Below are positions 25,754 to 36,708 of a DNA stretch of 64,000 nt, piece by piece. The stretch comes from Candidatus Aminicenantota bacterium (GTDB lineage: Bacteria > Acidobacteriota > Aminicenantia > UBA2199). The position numbers were made by a program, and so were the translations under genes. Under the pieces are notes generated by a model. That model worked only from the letters and a program-made list of their open reading frames with translations, did not search any database and was not told the origin of the DNA. Location of the stretch: assembly GCA_026393835.1 (NCBI GenBank), contig JAPKZK010000104.1:62001-126000 (forward strand). Reading direction: 5' to 3'. The number at the start of each line of letters is the position of its first letter. Position 1 is the stretch's first letter.

Positions 25754-25993
25754 ATGACTAAGAAAAACGTAGGCGACGCCAAAGAAGATTGTTTTGAAAT
25801 GCAGGCAGTGGTGCTGGAAACTCTCCCCAATGCCAATTTTAAGGTTGAACTGGAAAATAAGCACCAGGTATTGGCCCATATTTCGGGGAAGATGCGGAAG
25901 AATTTTATTCGTATTTTGCCCGGGGATCGGGTGTTGGTTGAGATATCGCCTTACGATTTGACCAAAGGCCGTATAATTTTCCGATTCAAATAA
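25754..25993 (+). CDS. infA: Translation initiation factor IF-1
   Basis: The 79-residue OB-fold protein has VLETLPNANFKVELENKHQVLAHISGKMRKN in two consecutive stretches, then RILPGDRVLVEISPYDLTKGRI, the IF-1 core almost unchanged. It binds the 30S A site during initiation. The N-terminus is about eight residues longer than the usual MAKED form. It is not in a ribosomal protein operon; it stands divergent to the pan operon. It lacks a ribosome site and appears to be leaderless. Confidence 0.95.
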   Translation: MTKKNVGDAKEDCFEMQAVVLETLPNANFKVELENKHQVLAHISGKMRKNFIRILPGDRVLVEISPYDLTKGRIIFRFK

Positions 25994-26019
25994 AAAATTT
26001 TTGGAAGCAGCATGCTGCT

Positions 26020-26138
26020 GCACCCTATTGCACGGCTGATGCGTTTTCCGATACTTTAACCCGGCATCTCAAATAAGGCAACGAGCCAGATAAAGTTATA
26101 ATTCTCAACCTCCCGCGACGGTTCTACAAATAGGGTGC
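26020..26138. repeat. Inverted repeat pair GCACCCTATT / AATAGGGTGC
   Basis: Ten-base arms at 26020-26029 and 26129-26138 flank about 99 bp. The right arm lies in the last codons of the oxidoreductase gene. The left arm adjoins a palindrome GCAGCATGCTGC. The origin is unknown. Confidence 0.5.
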
Positions 26139-27563
26139 ACGCGCCGCGTGCGCTAATGCGTCGATAGAAACAGGTTTCAAAGGCGGCCGGGCGTGGAAGG
26201 GGCCGATGGCCCCGGGCTCCTGTTTTCCCAGCAGGCTTAAGAGATCGAAAACGACGGGCCCGCAGGTTCTTCCCTGGCAATTGCCCATGGATACCCTTAA
26301 GGCCGTCTTTAAACCCCTGGAAGTGGTAAACCCCATATCGATGCCTTTCTTAATATCGCCCATGGTAATATCTTCGCAGCGGCAGACCACGGTATCATCC
26401 GGGATATCCAGCAGGGCGCCGGGGGGAATGCGGTACAGGGAGTTGAAAAGATCCATGAATGCCAGGTGGCGCCTTCTTTCATTGGTCAGCTTTTTCAACT
26501 GCCGGGAATAATCGTCGCCGGTTATTTTTTCAAATTTATGCAAAATAGAAAAAGCAGCGATTTTTCCTTCGTTAATGGACTTCAGCGCACCGCCCACGCC
26601 CGTGATTTCACCGGCGGCCAGGATATTTTCCACCGAAGTTTCCAGTTTTTCATTCACTTTCACGGTCCAGCCCCCTTTCCGGTCGGAAAACTCCAGGTGG
26701 CAGCCGGCCGATTGGGGGCCTTCGATATTGGGTACAAAGCCGTAGCCCACGGCCAGTGCGTTGGTTTTATAAATCTTTTCCGTACCCACCAGCAATTTGC
26801 CCGATGCGTCGGTTTTTCCCACCACCACTTCTTCCAGGGCGCCGTTTCCGCCTTTTCCACGGGCTTCGACGATCTTGCGCCGGTACTTTACCGGGACGCC
26901 GGAGAGATATATTTTGGCCAGGAATTTCCCGCCCTCGCTAAACTTTGAGAACTGGTGAAACAGTTGGGGGAGCATTTTTGCTTTATCCATCATGCCGGTT
27001 TGTTCCAGGATGGCCAGGGCTTTTCCTTTATTTTTAAGAAATTCGTAGCCCACGGAAAAGAGGAACAAGCCGGAACCGGCGATCAGCATTTCCCTGGCCG
27101 GGAGGACGCCGGAGCTTTTCATCAGCACCTGGACCAGGCCGGTGGAATAGACGCCCGGTAAGTTCCAGCCTTTGAAAGGTAAAAACCGTTCCCGTGCGCC
27201 GGTGGCAAATAGCAGCACGTCATATGAAACAGATAACACTTCTTTTCTTTCGGACTCGATCATGAGCCTGTGGTCGGGATAAACGCCCACCAGGCAGGCG
27301 CGGTTCATGATGGTTATTTTTTTATTTTTAATACTTTCCACGAAGCGGAACCCGATTCGTTTGATATATTCGGGCCGGTAGGAGGAATAATCGCCCAGTT
27401 CCACCGGTATTTTCCGGAGCAATTGACCGCCCAGGTGGATATTTTCATCCAGCAGCAGGATACTGAGATCATAATCGGCCAGGATGCCCGCGGCCACGAT
27501 CCCTGAGAAACCGCTGCCCACGATGACTACATTGTATTTGAGATTATTTTTTTCGTTACTCAT
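26124..27563 (-). CDS. FAD/NAD(P)-dependent oxidoreductase with BFD-like [2Fe-2S] domain (HcnB-like)
   Basis: The 479-residue protein begins with a Rossmann FAD motif VVIVGSGFSGIVAAG (12-26), has a second nucleotide motif MLIAGSGLFLFSVG in the middle and ends with a BFD-like iron-sulfur domain: CRCEDITMGDIKKGI followed by GNCQGRTCG. This is the layout of the alpha/B subunit of hydrogen cyanide synthase HcnB, D-hydroxyproline dehydrogenase and opine or octopine oxidases. It overlaps the [2Fe-2S] gene by eight bases and faces an FAD-dependent amino-acid oxidase gene. Confidence 0.9.
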   Translation of the reverse strand: MSNEKNNLKYNVVIVGSGFSGIVAAGILADYDLSILLLDENIHLGGQLLRKIPVELGDYSSYRPEYIKRIGFRFVESIKNKKITIMNRACLVGVYPDHRLMIESERKEVLSVSYDVLLFATGARERFLPFKGWNLPGVYSTGLVQVLMKSSGVLPAREMLIAGSGLFLFSVGYEFLKNKGKALAILEQTGMMDKAKMLPQLFHQFSKFSEGGKFLAKIYLSGVPVKYRRKIVEARGKGGNGALEEVVVGKTDASGKLLVGTEKIYKTNALAVGYGFVPNIEGPQSAGCHLEFSDRKGGWTVKVNEKLETSVENILAAGEITGVGGALKSINEGKIAAFSILHKFEKITGDDYSRQLKKLTNERRRHLAFMDLFNSLYRIPPGALLDIPDDTVVCRCEDITMGDIKKGIDMGFTTSRGLKTALRVSMGNCQGRTCGPVVFDLLSLLGKQEPGAIGPFHARPPLKPVSIDALAHAARAPYL

Positions 27564-27849
27564 CGATTGCGATCTCCATATTGTTTTCCACCTCGGTCAT
27601 GCAGGACCGGGTATTGGGGATACCGTTAACGGTGACGATGCATTCGAAACAGACGCCCATGCCGCATAATGCGCCGCGGGGGTCGTGGTTGATGGGGCTC
27701 CGTTTCAACCGCTTATATCCCGCGGCCAGCAACGCGGCCAGGAGGGTTTCGCCTTGATAGGCTTCAACCTTTTTCCCATTCACCGACAATGTCACTTTGT
27801 CTTTTCGTTTGATTGAACCGATTCTCAAATCATCCATATTAATCCTCAT
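27556..27849 (-). CDS. Small [2Fe-2S] ferredoxin-like subunit (HcnA-like)
   Basis: The 97-residue protein has the plant-type ferredoxin cysteine set CGMGVCFEC and a last Cys in TRSCMTEV, with the beta-grasp pattern VTLSVNGKKVEAYQGETLLAALLAAG. In HcnA and hydroxyproline dehydrogenase it is the electron-carrying gamma subunit. It is the first gene of a two-gene operon with the BFD oxidoreductase. GAGG precedes the ATG. Confidence 0.9.
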   Translation of the reverse strand: MRINMDDLRIGSIKRKDKVTLSVNGKKVEAYQGETLLAALLAAGYKRLKRSPINHDPRGALCGMGVCFECIVTVNGIPNTRSCMTEVENNMEIAIDE

Positions 27850-27883
27850 ATTTTCAAATTTTCGCGCAAATTGTTAAGGATTT

Positions 27884-27912
27884 AAATTACATTTAACTCT
27901 GATTTTTGTCAA
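27884..27912 (-). promoter_or_regulatory. Promoter of the HcnAB-like operon
   Basis: On the minus strand, a perfect TTGACA (27912-27907), a 17-base spacer and TAATTT (27889-27884) lie upstream of the ATG at 27849. Confidence 0.6.
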
Positions 27913-27937
27913 GTCAAAAAAAATATTTTAATAAATT

Positions 27938-28029
27938 TAGGGCGCCCACGGTGGGACGCCCCTACGTAATCATGCAAATTTCCAAATGGAATGTTCCATT
28001 TCGTAGGGGCAGGCCCCCGTGCCTGCCCA
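27938..28029. repeat. Two GGGCG...CGCCCCTACG hairpin repeats in opposite orientation
   Basis: GGGCGCCCACGGTGGGACGCCCCTACG-type hairpins lie at 27939-27966 and, inverted, at 28002-28029. Related copies are at 31524-31552 and 21275-21296. They sit between the divergent oxidoreductase operons. Confidence 0.75.
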
Positions 28030-28053
28030 TATGTGAGGCAATCAAAACAAGCT

Positions 28054-28082
28054 TGACTTTACAACGATGCTGTGATATAAGG
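28054..28082 (+). promoter_or_regulatory. Promoter of the DAO-family oxidoreductase gene
   Basis: TTGACT (28054-28059), a 17-base spacer and TATAAG (28077-28082) end only four bases before the ATG at 28087. The message would be leaderless from 28087 or start translation at the ATG at 28111. Confidence 0.55.
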
Positions 28083-28086
28083 ACAA

Positions 28087-29238
28087 ATGAATTTAAAAAA
28101 TCAAAGTCCCATGAAAACCTATGATATAGCCATTATCGGCGGCGGCATTATCGGCATGGCCACGGCCTTTTATCTCAGCCAAATCCAAAAAGGGCTAAAA
28201 CTGGCCGTGGTAGAAAGAAAATACATCGGTTCCGGTTCCACGGGCCGGTGCATCGGCGGCATTCGCCAGCAGTTCTCAACCCCCACCGCCATCCGCTTGA
28301 TGAGAGAAAATATCCAACTCTTTTCCCAGATGGAAGAGGAATTCGGCTTTACCGTGGAATTCCACCAGGGGGGCTACCTGCTGTTGGCCCACAGTGAAGA
28401 GATGAAGGATATTTTCAAAACCAATATCCGGCTCCAGCGGGAAGAAGGGGTCAATGTATCGCTGCTGACCCCGGGAGAAACTAAAAAGGTGGTGCCGGAC
28501 CTGGATATCAAGGACCTTTTGGCGGCCGCCTATTGTCCCGACGACGCCCAGGCTTTCCCTTTTACCGTTCTTAAAGGATATAAAAAAAGAATCGATGAGA
28601 GTAAAGGCGACTTTTATCTTTACAACGCCGTTACCGCGATTGAAAAAAAGAAAAATTTCCTTCTGACCCTGGAAGACGGCGCCGGGCTGGAGGCAGAAAA
28701 ATTGCTGCTCTGTACCGGGCCCTGGACCAGGGACCTGGCGGGAAAAATGGGCCTGGACCTGCCCCTATACCCGGAGCGGCATGAAGCCACCATTACCGAA
28801 CGTGTCCCCAAATTTTTCGAGCCCATGGTAGTGGATTACAGGAAAGACGGTTGTTATTTTCATCAATTGATCAGCGGCCAGGTCATCGGGTGTTATACAC
28901 CGGTTCCGTATGTCCCCGGGATCCGGGAAGATACGACGTTCGAATTCCTGCCCCAATTGGCTAAACGTATGACGCGGTTGGTGCCCAACCTGGGAAAAGC
29001 GGCCATTCTTCGTCATTGGGCCGGGTGTTATACCATGACGCCGGACGGGAACCCTATTGTAGACGCCGCGGAAATCGAGAATTTGTATGTGTCTGCCGGC
29101 ATGTGCGGCCACGGGTTTATGTTCGGTCCGGCGTTGGGCAAACACATGGCCCATTTTATGTTGACCGGTGCATGGGACATGGATTTCTCTGAATTTGCCC
29201 GGAACCGGGCGTTTAAGGGAAAAGAAACGTTGAAATAA
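28087..29238 (+). CDS. FAD-dependent amino-acid oxidase/dehydrogenase (DAO family, HcnC-like)
   Basis: The 383-residue protein has the FAD motif IAIIGGGIIGMATAFYLSQ, the DAO-family segment SGSTGRCIGGIRQQFSTP and the C-terminal GHGFMFGPALGKHMAHFML loop. Together with the divergent ferredoxin and BFD genes it completes an HcnABC / D-hydroxyproline dehydrogenase-like three-subunit enzyme that oxidises an amino acid. I cannot tell glycine, proline, sarcosine or hydroxyproline apart by eye. An in-frame ATG at 28111 is an alternative start. A GATGAAT repeat follows the stop. Confidence 0.9.
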   Translation: MNLKNQSPMKTYDIAIIGGGIIGMATAFYLSQIQKGLKLAVVERKYIGSGSTGRCIGGIRQQFSTPTAIRLMRENIQLFSQMEEEFGFTVEFHQGGYLLLAHSEEMKDIFKTNIRLQREEGVNVSLLTPGETKKVVPDLDIKDLLAAAYCPDDAQAFPFTVLKGYKKRIDESKGDFYLYNAVTAIEKKKNFLLTLEDGAGLEAEKLLLCTGPWTRDLAGKMGLDLPLYPERHEATITERVPKFFEPMVVDYRKDGCYFHQLISGQVIGCYTPVPYVPGIREDTTFEFLPQLAKRMTRLVPNLGKAAILRHWAGCYTMTPDGNPIVDAAEIENLYVSAGMCGHGFMFGPALGKHMAHFMLTGAWDMDFSEFARNRAFKGKETLK

Positions 29239-29243
29239 AATAT

Positions 29244-29274
<31 letters not shown>

Positions 29275-29288
29275 GGGGGGATTGAATA

Positions 29289-29603
29289 ATGAGTATGAAA
29301 TGTTCGCAGTGTGGACGGGAATTTAACGGGGAGAAGGAGGAAGGCCGTGTGGCGTCCATTTGTGGGAGCATTATGGGCGATGAGGACATCGAAACATATT
29401 ATTATTGCGATGGATGCGGGCAATACACGGTGGAGGTTTACCATGACCGGTTCCTGGGGGAGTCAGAAATATCGATACGGGGGCCGTTATCGAAAGCAGA
29501 GGGTAACGCGCAAGTGGAATTGATTAAAAAATGTCCTGAACCCTGGGATAAAAAATGTCGCTGTGAAGCGCACAAAGAGTATTTCGGCGGCTGGTTGGAC
29601 TAA
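29289..29603 (+). CDS. Small zinc-ribbon-like protein
   Basis: The 104-residue protein carries CSQCGREF at the start, YYCDGCGQYTVEVYHDRF near 38-55 and CRCEAH near the end. The CxxC pairs look able to bind zinc. The first zinc knuckle and the YYYCDGC stretch suggest a protein- or nucleic-acid-binding role, but no family is recognised. A GGGGGGATTGAAT stretch precedes the ATG. It lies just after a GATGAAT repeat. Confidence 0.65.
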   Translation: MSMKCSQCGREFNGEKEEGRVASICGSIMGDEDIETYYYCDGCGQYTVEVYHDRFLGESEISIRGPLSKAEGNAQVELIKKCPEPWDKKCRCEAHKEYFGGWLD

Positions 29604-29613
29604 TTATAAAAGG

Positions 29614-29644
29614 GATGGAGACATGCATGCCGCATATCTCCATC
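29614..29644. terminator. Hairpin between convergent genes
   Basis: GATGGAGA (29614-29621) pairs with TCTCCATC (29637-29644) around a 15-base loop. It could end transcription from both sides, though U-runs are weak. Confidence 0.5.
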
Positions 29645-29670
29645 TTCTCAGTCTTTAAGTTTCAAGTTTT

Positions 29671-29820
29671 TTAGCAATGGTTAGTACATCTAAGTACAGG
29701 GATGGTTACACAGTCGTAAAGTTTGGTTCCTCCCTTGATGGCATTTAATTCCTCTTTTTCAAGGTTAGCAACGGTAGTTTTGCTTAGAGTCAGTTTTTTT
29801 TCGAATTTTTTTGTTTTCAT
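29671..29820 (-). CDS. GG-leader peptide precursor (class I lanthipeptide/RiPP-like)
   Basis: The 49-residue ORF sits behind a strong AAAAAGGAGAAAACAA site with a good promoter. The leader (KKLTLSKTTVANLEKEELNAI then KGG) matches the KLxLxKxTIAxLxxxxLxxIxGG pattern of GG-type natural product precursors common in Bacteroidetes-like class I lanthipeptides. After the double glycine the 18-residue core TKLYDCVTIPVLRCTNHC holds three Cys and three Thr, suited to thioether or disulfide rings. No LanB, LanC, radical SAM or C39 peptidase gene is in the window, so modification would act in trans or the locus is orphan. The opposite strand holds no competing gene. Confidence 0.82.
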   Translation of the reverse strand: MKTKKFEKKLTLSKTTVANLEKEELNAIKGGTKLYDCVTIPVLRCTNHC

Positions 29821-29875
29821 TTGTTTTCTCCTTTTTAATTTATTTCATTATTGTTTTTATACTTCGCCAGGGAAT

Positions 29876-29904
29876 ATTGTACCTCTAAACAGGAATATAT
29901 TCAA
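29876..29904 (-). promoter_or_regulatory. Promoter of the RiPP precursor gene
   Basis: On the minus strand, TTGAAT (29904-29899), a 17-base spacer and TACAAT (29881-29876) lie about 56 bases before the ATG at 29820. Confidence 0.65.
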
Positions 29905-30002
29905 TGAGAAAAGTGGTCGCCCTAAAATTATTCAAAATGAGAATTGCTGTGGGGCTTTCGAAAGGCTTGCGCAATCAAGAATTATTTAATCCCATACTAC
30001 CC

Positions 30003-30071
30003 TTATATCGGGGTATATGAAACCTGTTGAGAGACAAGCCAGATTAGTGTACAGGTATCTAATAAATACAT
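30003..30071 (-). pseudogene. N-terminal remnant of a VapC-like PIN toxin
   Basis: Five bases after the antitoxin stop, an ATG at 30071 opens a 22-residue frame reading MYLLDTCTLIWLVSQQ, the unmistakable first strand and helix of a PIN toxin. It then reaches a stop at 30003. Nothing PIN-like follows in any frame, so more than 100 residues are lost. The antitoxin next to it is therefore an orphan. Confidence 0.8.
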
Positions 30072-30076
30072 CGTAC

Positions 30077-30313
30077 TTATCTTAAATCACAGGGCCAGTC
30101 TTCTTCACCCAGGGGGGCCATAGGGTCCTCATGAATTTTTACGCCCATTAACTTCGGGTGTTGTTTGAGGGGGTTTGTGGGGAGGTCTAAGGGCACCAAA
30201 AGCGCTATCGGTTTACCATGTCTGAATATTTTTATCCTGGCATGGTCTTTTTCCACCTTTGATAAGAAATAAGACAAACTGGCTTTTACGTCATGTGTAT
30301 TGACCTGTATCAT
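30077..30313 (-). CDS. Phd/YefM-type antitoxin, orphaned
   Basis: The 78-residue protein starts MIQVNTHDVKASLSYFLSKVEK and continues KIFRHGKPIALLVPLD, the Phd/YefM fold that binds DNA and a toxin. The tail DPMAPLGEEDWPCDLR would contact the partner. The toxin reading frame directly downstream is reduced to 22 codons, so the antitoxin may now serve only as a repressor or as an anti-addiction element. Confidence 0.88.
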   Translation of the reverse strand: MIQVNTHDVKASLSYFLSKVEKDHARIKIFRHGKPIALLVPLDLPTNPLKQHPKLMGVKIHEDPMAPLGEEDWPCDLR

Positions 30314-30640
30314 TTTCAGTTCCTACCGGTCGATTTATACTTAGTTTAATCTAATACTATCGAAAAGTCAAGAGGGTATTTATTCATAGTTTCGGCATGC
30401 CGGGTAAATAAAATTCTACCCTGGATCTAACCCCCGGCCCCTGACCCTTTATTTCCTCTCTTCCCCACTTCCTTTCATCCGTGTGTTCCTTGGGCCCGTG
30501 TTGCTGAGTGGGTGATAATTGTCAATTGTCAATTGTTAATTGTTAATGAAAACTAACCCCTAATCCCTGAATCCTGATCCCTATTTTTTCTTCTTCTATC
30601 TTTTTCCTCGCTTCCTTTTTTTACTTCATCATTCACCATT
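30314..30640. other. Gene-free stretch with ATTGTCA heptamers and a CT-rich repeat block
   Basis: ATTGTCA/ATTGTTA heptamers lie in tandem at about 30518-30547. A CT-rich block ending TCGCTTCCTTTTTTTACTTC (about 30587-30630) is repeated near 31563-31630. No gene is visible. Confidence 0.65.
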
Positions 30641-31057
30641 TTATTCAGCAGCCTTCATCGCCCCAATCATTTCTTTATCGATACAATCCTCCAATACTTT
30701 CATATATTTTTCTGCTGTTTCAAGCCAACGCTTAACCTTTTCCTCTTCAAAAAATATAAGAGTTTCATAATCTCCCTGTTGTCTGAAATCAAACATCTGA
30801 GAATAAAATTTTCCAATTTCAACGGCTACGATGCCTGTTTTAATAAAATGCTTGTTAAAAAGAGCGATGATCCCGGTATGTTTGGGTGAAGAAAGGTTTC
30901 TAACTTGCAGTAATACACTCACTTCATAAAAAAGGGCATAATAAATTCGGTTGACTGCAGAGAATAATCGTTTACCTTCAAATAAATAGCGGGCATCCTC
31001 AAGCGTTTGTGTTGCCTTTTCGCGGCGATATTTCATAAAGTCTTCTTTCCAGGTCAT
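30641..31057 (-). CDS. HEPN-domain toxin (HepT-like)
   Basis: The 138-residue helical protein has the HEPN RNase motif R-x6-H in VRNLSSPKHTG, and the helix AVNRIYYALFYEVSVLL typical of the family. It lies four bases after its nucleotidyltransferase partner. In MntA-HepT systems the HEPN ribonuclease is the toxin, and the partner silences it by attaching AMP to a tyrosine near the active site (the RX4-6H-x-Y region). The canonical Tyr position is not obvious here. Confidence 0.85.
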   Translation of the reverse strand: MTWKEDFMKYRREKATQTLEDARYLFEGKRLFSAVNRIYYALFYEVSVLLQVRNLSSPKHTGIIALFNKHFIKTGIVAVEIGKFYSQMFDFRQQGDYETLIFFEEEKVKRWLETAEKYMKVLEDCIDKEMIGAMKAAE

Positions 31058-31061
31058 ATTC

Positions 31062-31388
31062 TCATATCCGAAGTGAATCTCGCTGCAAGTTTTGGTAGAA
31101 CGGCATAACGGCAGCGAATTCGGAAGTCCAAAATTCCTTTGATTGGACTACAATACCGAAAACCACATCTTGCTCCAACCCTACGTCATAAGCCAATCCA
31201 AAAACCTCTTCCATCAAATCTGTATTCACCTCACCTGGAAACAACACCAGGATATCGATATCCGAATCAAACCGATAATCGTTCCGGGCCACAGAGCCAT
31301 AAAGATAAAGCTCTACCTTATCTCCAAAACGGAAGATCAATGCTCTTTTCAGCCTGGCAATCGAACTATTAATATTCGCTTCATTCAT
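31062..31388 (-). CDS. Minimal nucleotidyltransferase antitoxin (MntA-like)
   Basis: The 108-residue protein shows the pol-beta minimal nucleotidyltransferase motif LYGSVARNDYRFDSDIDILV with the GS and D-x-D metal ligands near 31-50, and a later acidic strand near LEQDVVFGIVV. It would adenylylate the adjacent HEPN toxin. It is transcribed first in a two-gene operon from a strong promoter. The length is normal for MntA. Confidence 0.88.
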   Translation of the reverse strand: MNEANINSSIARLKRALIFRFGDKVELYLYGSVARNDYRFDSDIDILVLFPGEVNTDLMEEVFGLAYDVGLEQDVVFGIVVQSKEFWTSEFAAVMPFYQNLQRDSLRI

Positions 31389-31408
31389 TTCAAAACCCTA
31401 TCGATTGT

Positions 31409-31437
31409 AATATAGTATTTTCGGATCGATTTGTCAA
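31409..31437 (-). promoter_or_regulatory. Promoter of the MntA-HepT pair
   Basis: On the minus strand, a perfect TTGACA (31437-31432), a 17-base spacer and TATATT (31414-31409) lie 20 bases before the ATG at 31388. Confidence 0.7.
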
Positions 31438-31523
31438 TCTTTAACTTAAGAGTTAAGGGGAAATTTTACCTGGCGACAAATCCGGAACCTTATTATTGGT
31501 AGGGTCAAAGGCCCTGGCTAATA

Positions 31524-35040
<3,517 letters not shown>

Positions 35041-35055
35041 GGCAGTCCCTCATAA

Positions 35056-35130
35056 TGCCACCAAGGCGCCAGGACACCAGGGTTTTTTCTTCGCGATCCT
35101 TCGCGTTCTTCGCGGCTATTAAAATTCATG
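35056..35130. repeat. CACCAAGG plus TTCGCGTTCTTCGCGG composite repeat
   Basis: The same two-part block as at 63-139, here just upstream of the NACHT gene start. Confidence 0.75.
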
Positions 35131-35267
35131 TTAAATAATACCTTAATGGAAAAATAATTTCAAGCGGGCGGCGCCCGCACCCCATAAGGCCCACGTTATC
35201 AGCGAACACACGGAAGACGGGGAAAATGTATATCATACCGCCAGGGAAAATTAGGAAGAAATTAAAC

Positions 35268-35296
35268 TTGACAACCGGGCATTTGCGTATTATTAT
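35268..35296 (+). promoter_or_regulatory. Leaderless promoter of the nucleotidyltransferase-HEPN gene
   Basis: A perfect TTGACA (35268-35273), a 17-base spacer and TATTAT (35291-35296) lie six bases before the ATG at 35303. The predicted transcript start coincides with that ATG. Confidence 0.75.
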
Positions 35297-35302
35297 AGGG
35301 TA

Positions 35303-36199
35303 ATGAAATTGACTGAAATAATAAAGATCATTAATAATGCCCTGGAAACAAATCATTTTCCTTTTCCTGTGTTGGGCGCCGTCTTATTTGGTTCCCAGGC
35401 AAACGGAACCCCGACAAATGACTCTGATATCGATCTCCTGGTGGTGGCGGAAAACATTAATAAAAAACTGCATCATAGGAAAAAAGAAATGCTGGCCATC
35501 AAACATTCGCTGCCGGTAAAGCCGCTGGATATATTACTACTAACTCCAGGCGAAGTTATTTCCAATTTCTCCAATCATAATCCTTTATTTCTCGACATAG
35601 CCGAAGATGGTATTATTATCCATGATAAAGAAAATTTTTTACGTGATCTTGTTATAAAAACCAGGGATTATATCAAGGATAAGGGTATTAAACGCATCAA
35701 GGATGGTTGGCAATTCCCGGTAGCTTTTCGAACAGCTACATTTTTATCAAAGGTGAGTAATCAAGATTTTGCCGAAGCAATGTTTAAGGATGGGGAAAGA
35801 GATTTTTTAATCGGCAAGAATCTCCTCCGTGACGAATTCTTTGCCAAATCGGTATATCATTTTCAGCAAGCGGTAGAAAAATGTATTAAATCTGTCCTGG
35901 TTGCTTTTGGAACATTTAAAAAAACGCATTTTGTCGGTGAAATTTTGGAAGAAGCCATCGAGGAGCAACCCCTAACAGATCAATGGAAGCAAAAACTGAT
36001 GGAAATGGTTGAAATATCGGAAGAATTGGAACCTGAAGTCAGTCTCACCAGGTACCCCGGCATTATTAATGATAGTTTGTGGATACCTTGTGAGGAATAC
36101 GGTGGGGAAGAAGCCGAAGAATCTCTATTAAAGGCTGAAAAGGTATTGACAACCGCCAGGGATTTTAATAAATATTGGTTTTCGAGAAACAAAGGGTAA
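35303..36199 (+). CDS. Nucleotidyltransferase-HEPN fusion protein
   Basis: The 298-residue protein joins an N-terminal pol-beta nucleotidyltransferase (LFGSQANGTPTNDSDIDLLV, 29-48) to a C-terminal HEPN-like helical domain (FAKSVYHFQQAVEKCIKSVLVAF near 190-212). In separate-gene systems these are antitoxin and toxin; here they are one chain. The C-terminal domain lacks a clear R-x4-6-H motif, so it may not be a ribonuclease. It lies opposite to the NACHT gene in an accessory island. It has no ribosome site. Confidence 0.82.
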   Translation: MKLTEIIKIINNALETNHFPFPVLGAVLFGSQANGTPTNDSDIDLLVVAENINKKLHHRKKEMLAIKHSLPVKPLDILLLTPGEVISNFSNHNPLFLDIAEDGIIIHDKENFLRDLVIKTRDYIKDKGIKRIKDGWQFPVAFRTATFLSKVSNQDFAEAMFKDGERDFLIGKNLLRDEFFAKSVYHFQQAVEKCIKSVLVAFGTFKKTHFVGEILEEAIEEQPLTDQWKQKLMEMVEISEELEPEVSLTRYPGIINDSLWIPCEEYGGEEAEESLLKAEKVLTTARDFNKYWFSRNKG

Positions 36200-36359
36200 G
36201 GAAATATTCCTGGAAGGCTTCCATTTTAACAATATTCGCAATAAATCGTATATCACCGGCATCACGTCATACATACTAAGCATTTATAAATCTTTGCTCA
36301 GCACAAAATAATACCTATTAGGTTCTCAAATATCCCTACTTGGCTCTCATCTATCCATA

Positions 36360-36653
36360 CCCAGTACCGCATTATACATCCTCGGTATTACATTATCTTT
36401 CCTCAGTATCGCTGAATCCTTTCTCAGTATTACATAATCCTTACTCAGTACTACATATTCTCCCCTCAGCATCGCAATATCCTCCCTCGGTATTGCATTA
36501 TCCCTCCTCAGTACTACATATTCTTTCCTCAGTATTACATAATCCTCCCTCTGTACTGCATTATCTATCCTCAGTACTATATAATCTTTCTTCAGCATTA
36601 CAATGGACACCCTACGCATTAAATAATCTCCCCTATGTATTATTTTATACTTT
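36360..36653. repeat. 21-bp imperfect minisatellite, about 14 units
   Basis: Fourteen consecutive 21-bp units of the form CTCAGTAYTACATAATCYT plus two bases fill most of the gap between the 35303 and 36709 genes; more decayed units may reach back to 36318. One plus-strand frame encodes SVLHxxS heptapeptides and one minus-strand frame encodes basic VVLRRD-like ones. Both frames are open, probably because of the repeat, so I do not call a gene. The remaining 36200-36317 shows nothing. Confidence 0.88.
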
Positions 36654-36708
36654 CTATGGATGGTTTTTTCCCTGGGAATGGTGTAAAATAGAAAGAAGGA
36701 GGAAAAAA

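Noticed and set aside
26000..26140. Insertion sequence bounded by the GCACCCTATT inverted repeat
   Set aside because: Only about 100 bp lie between the arms, there is no transposase, and one arm is within a gene.
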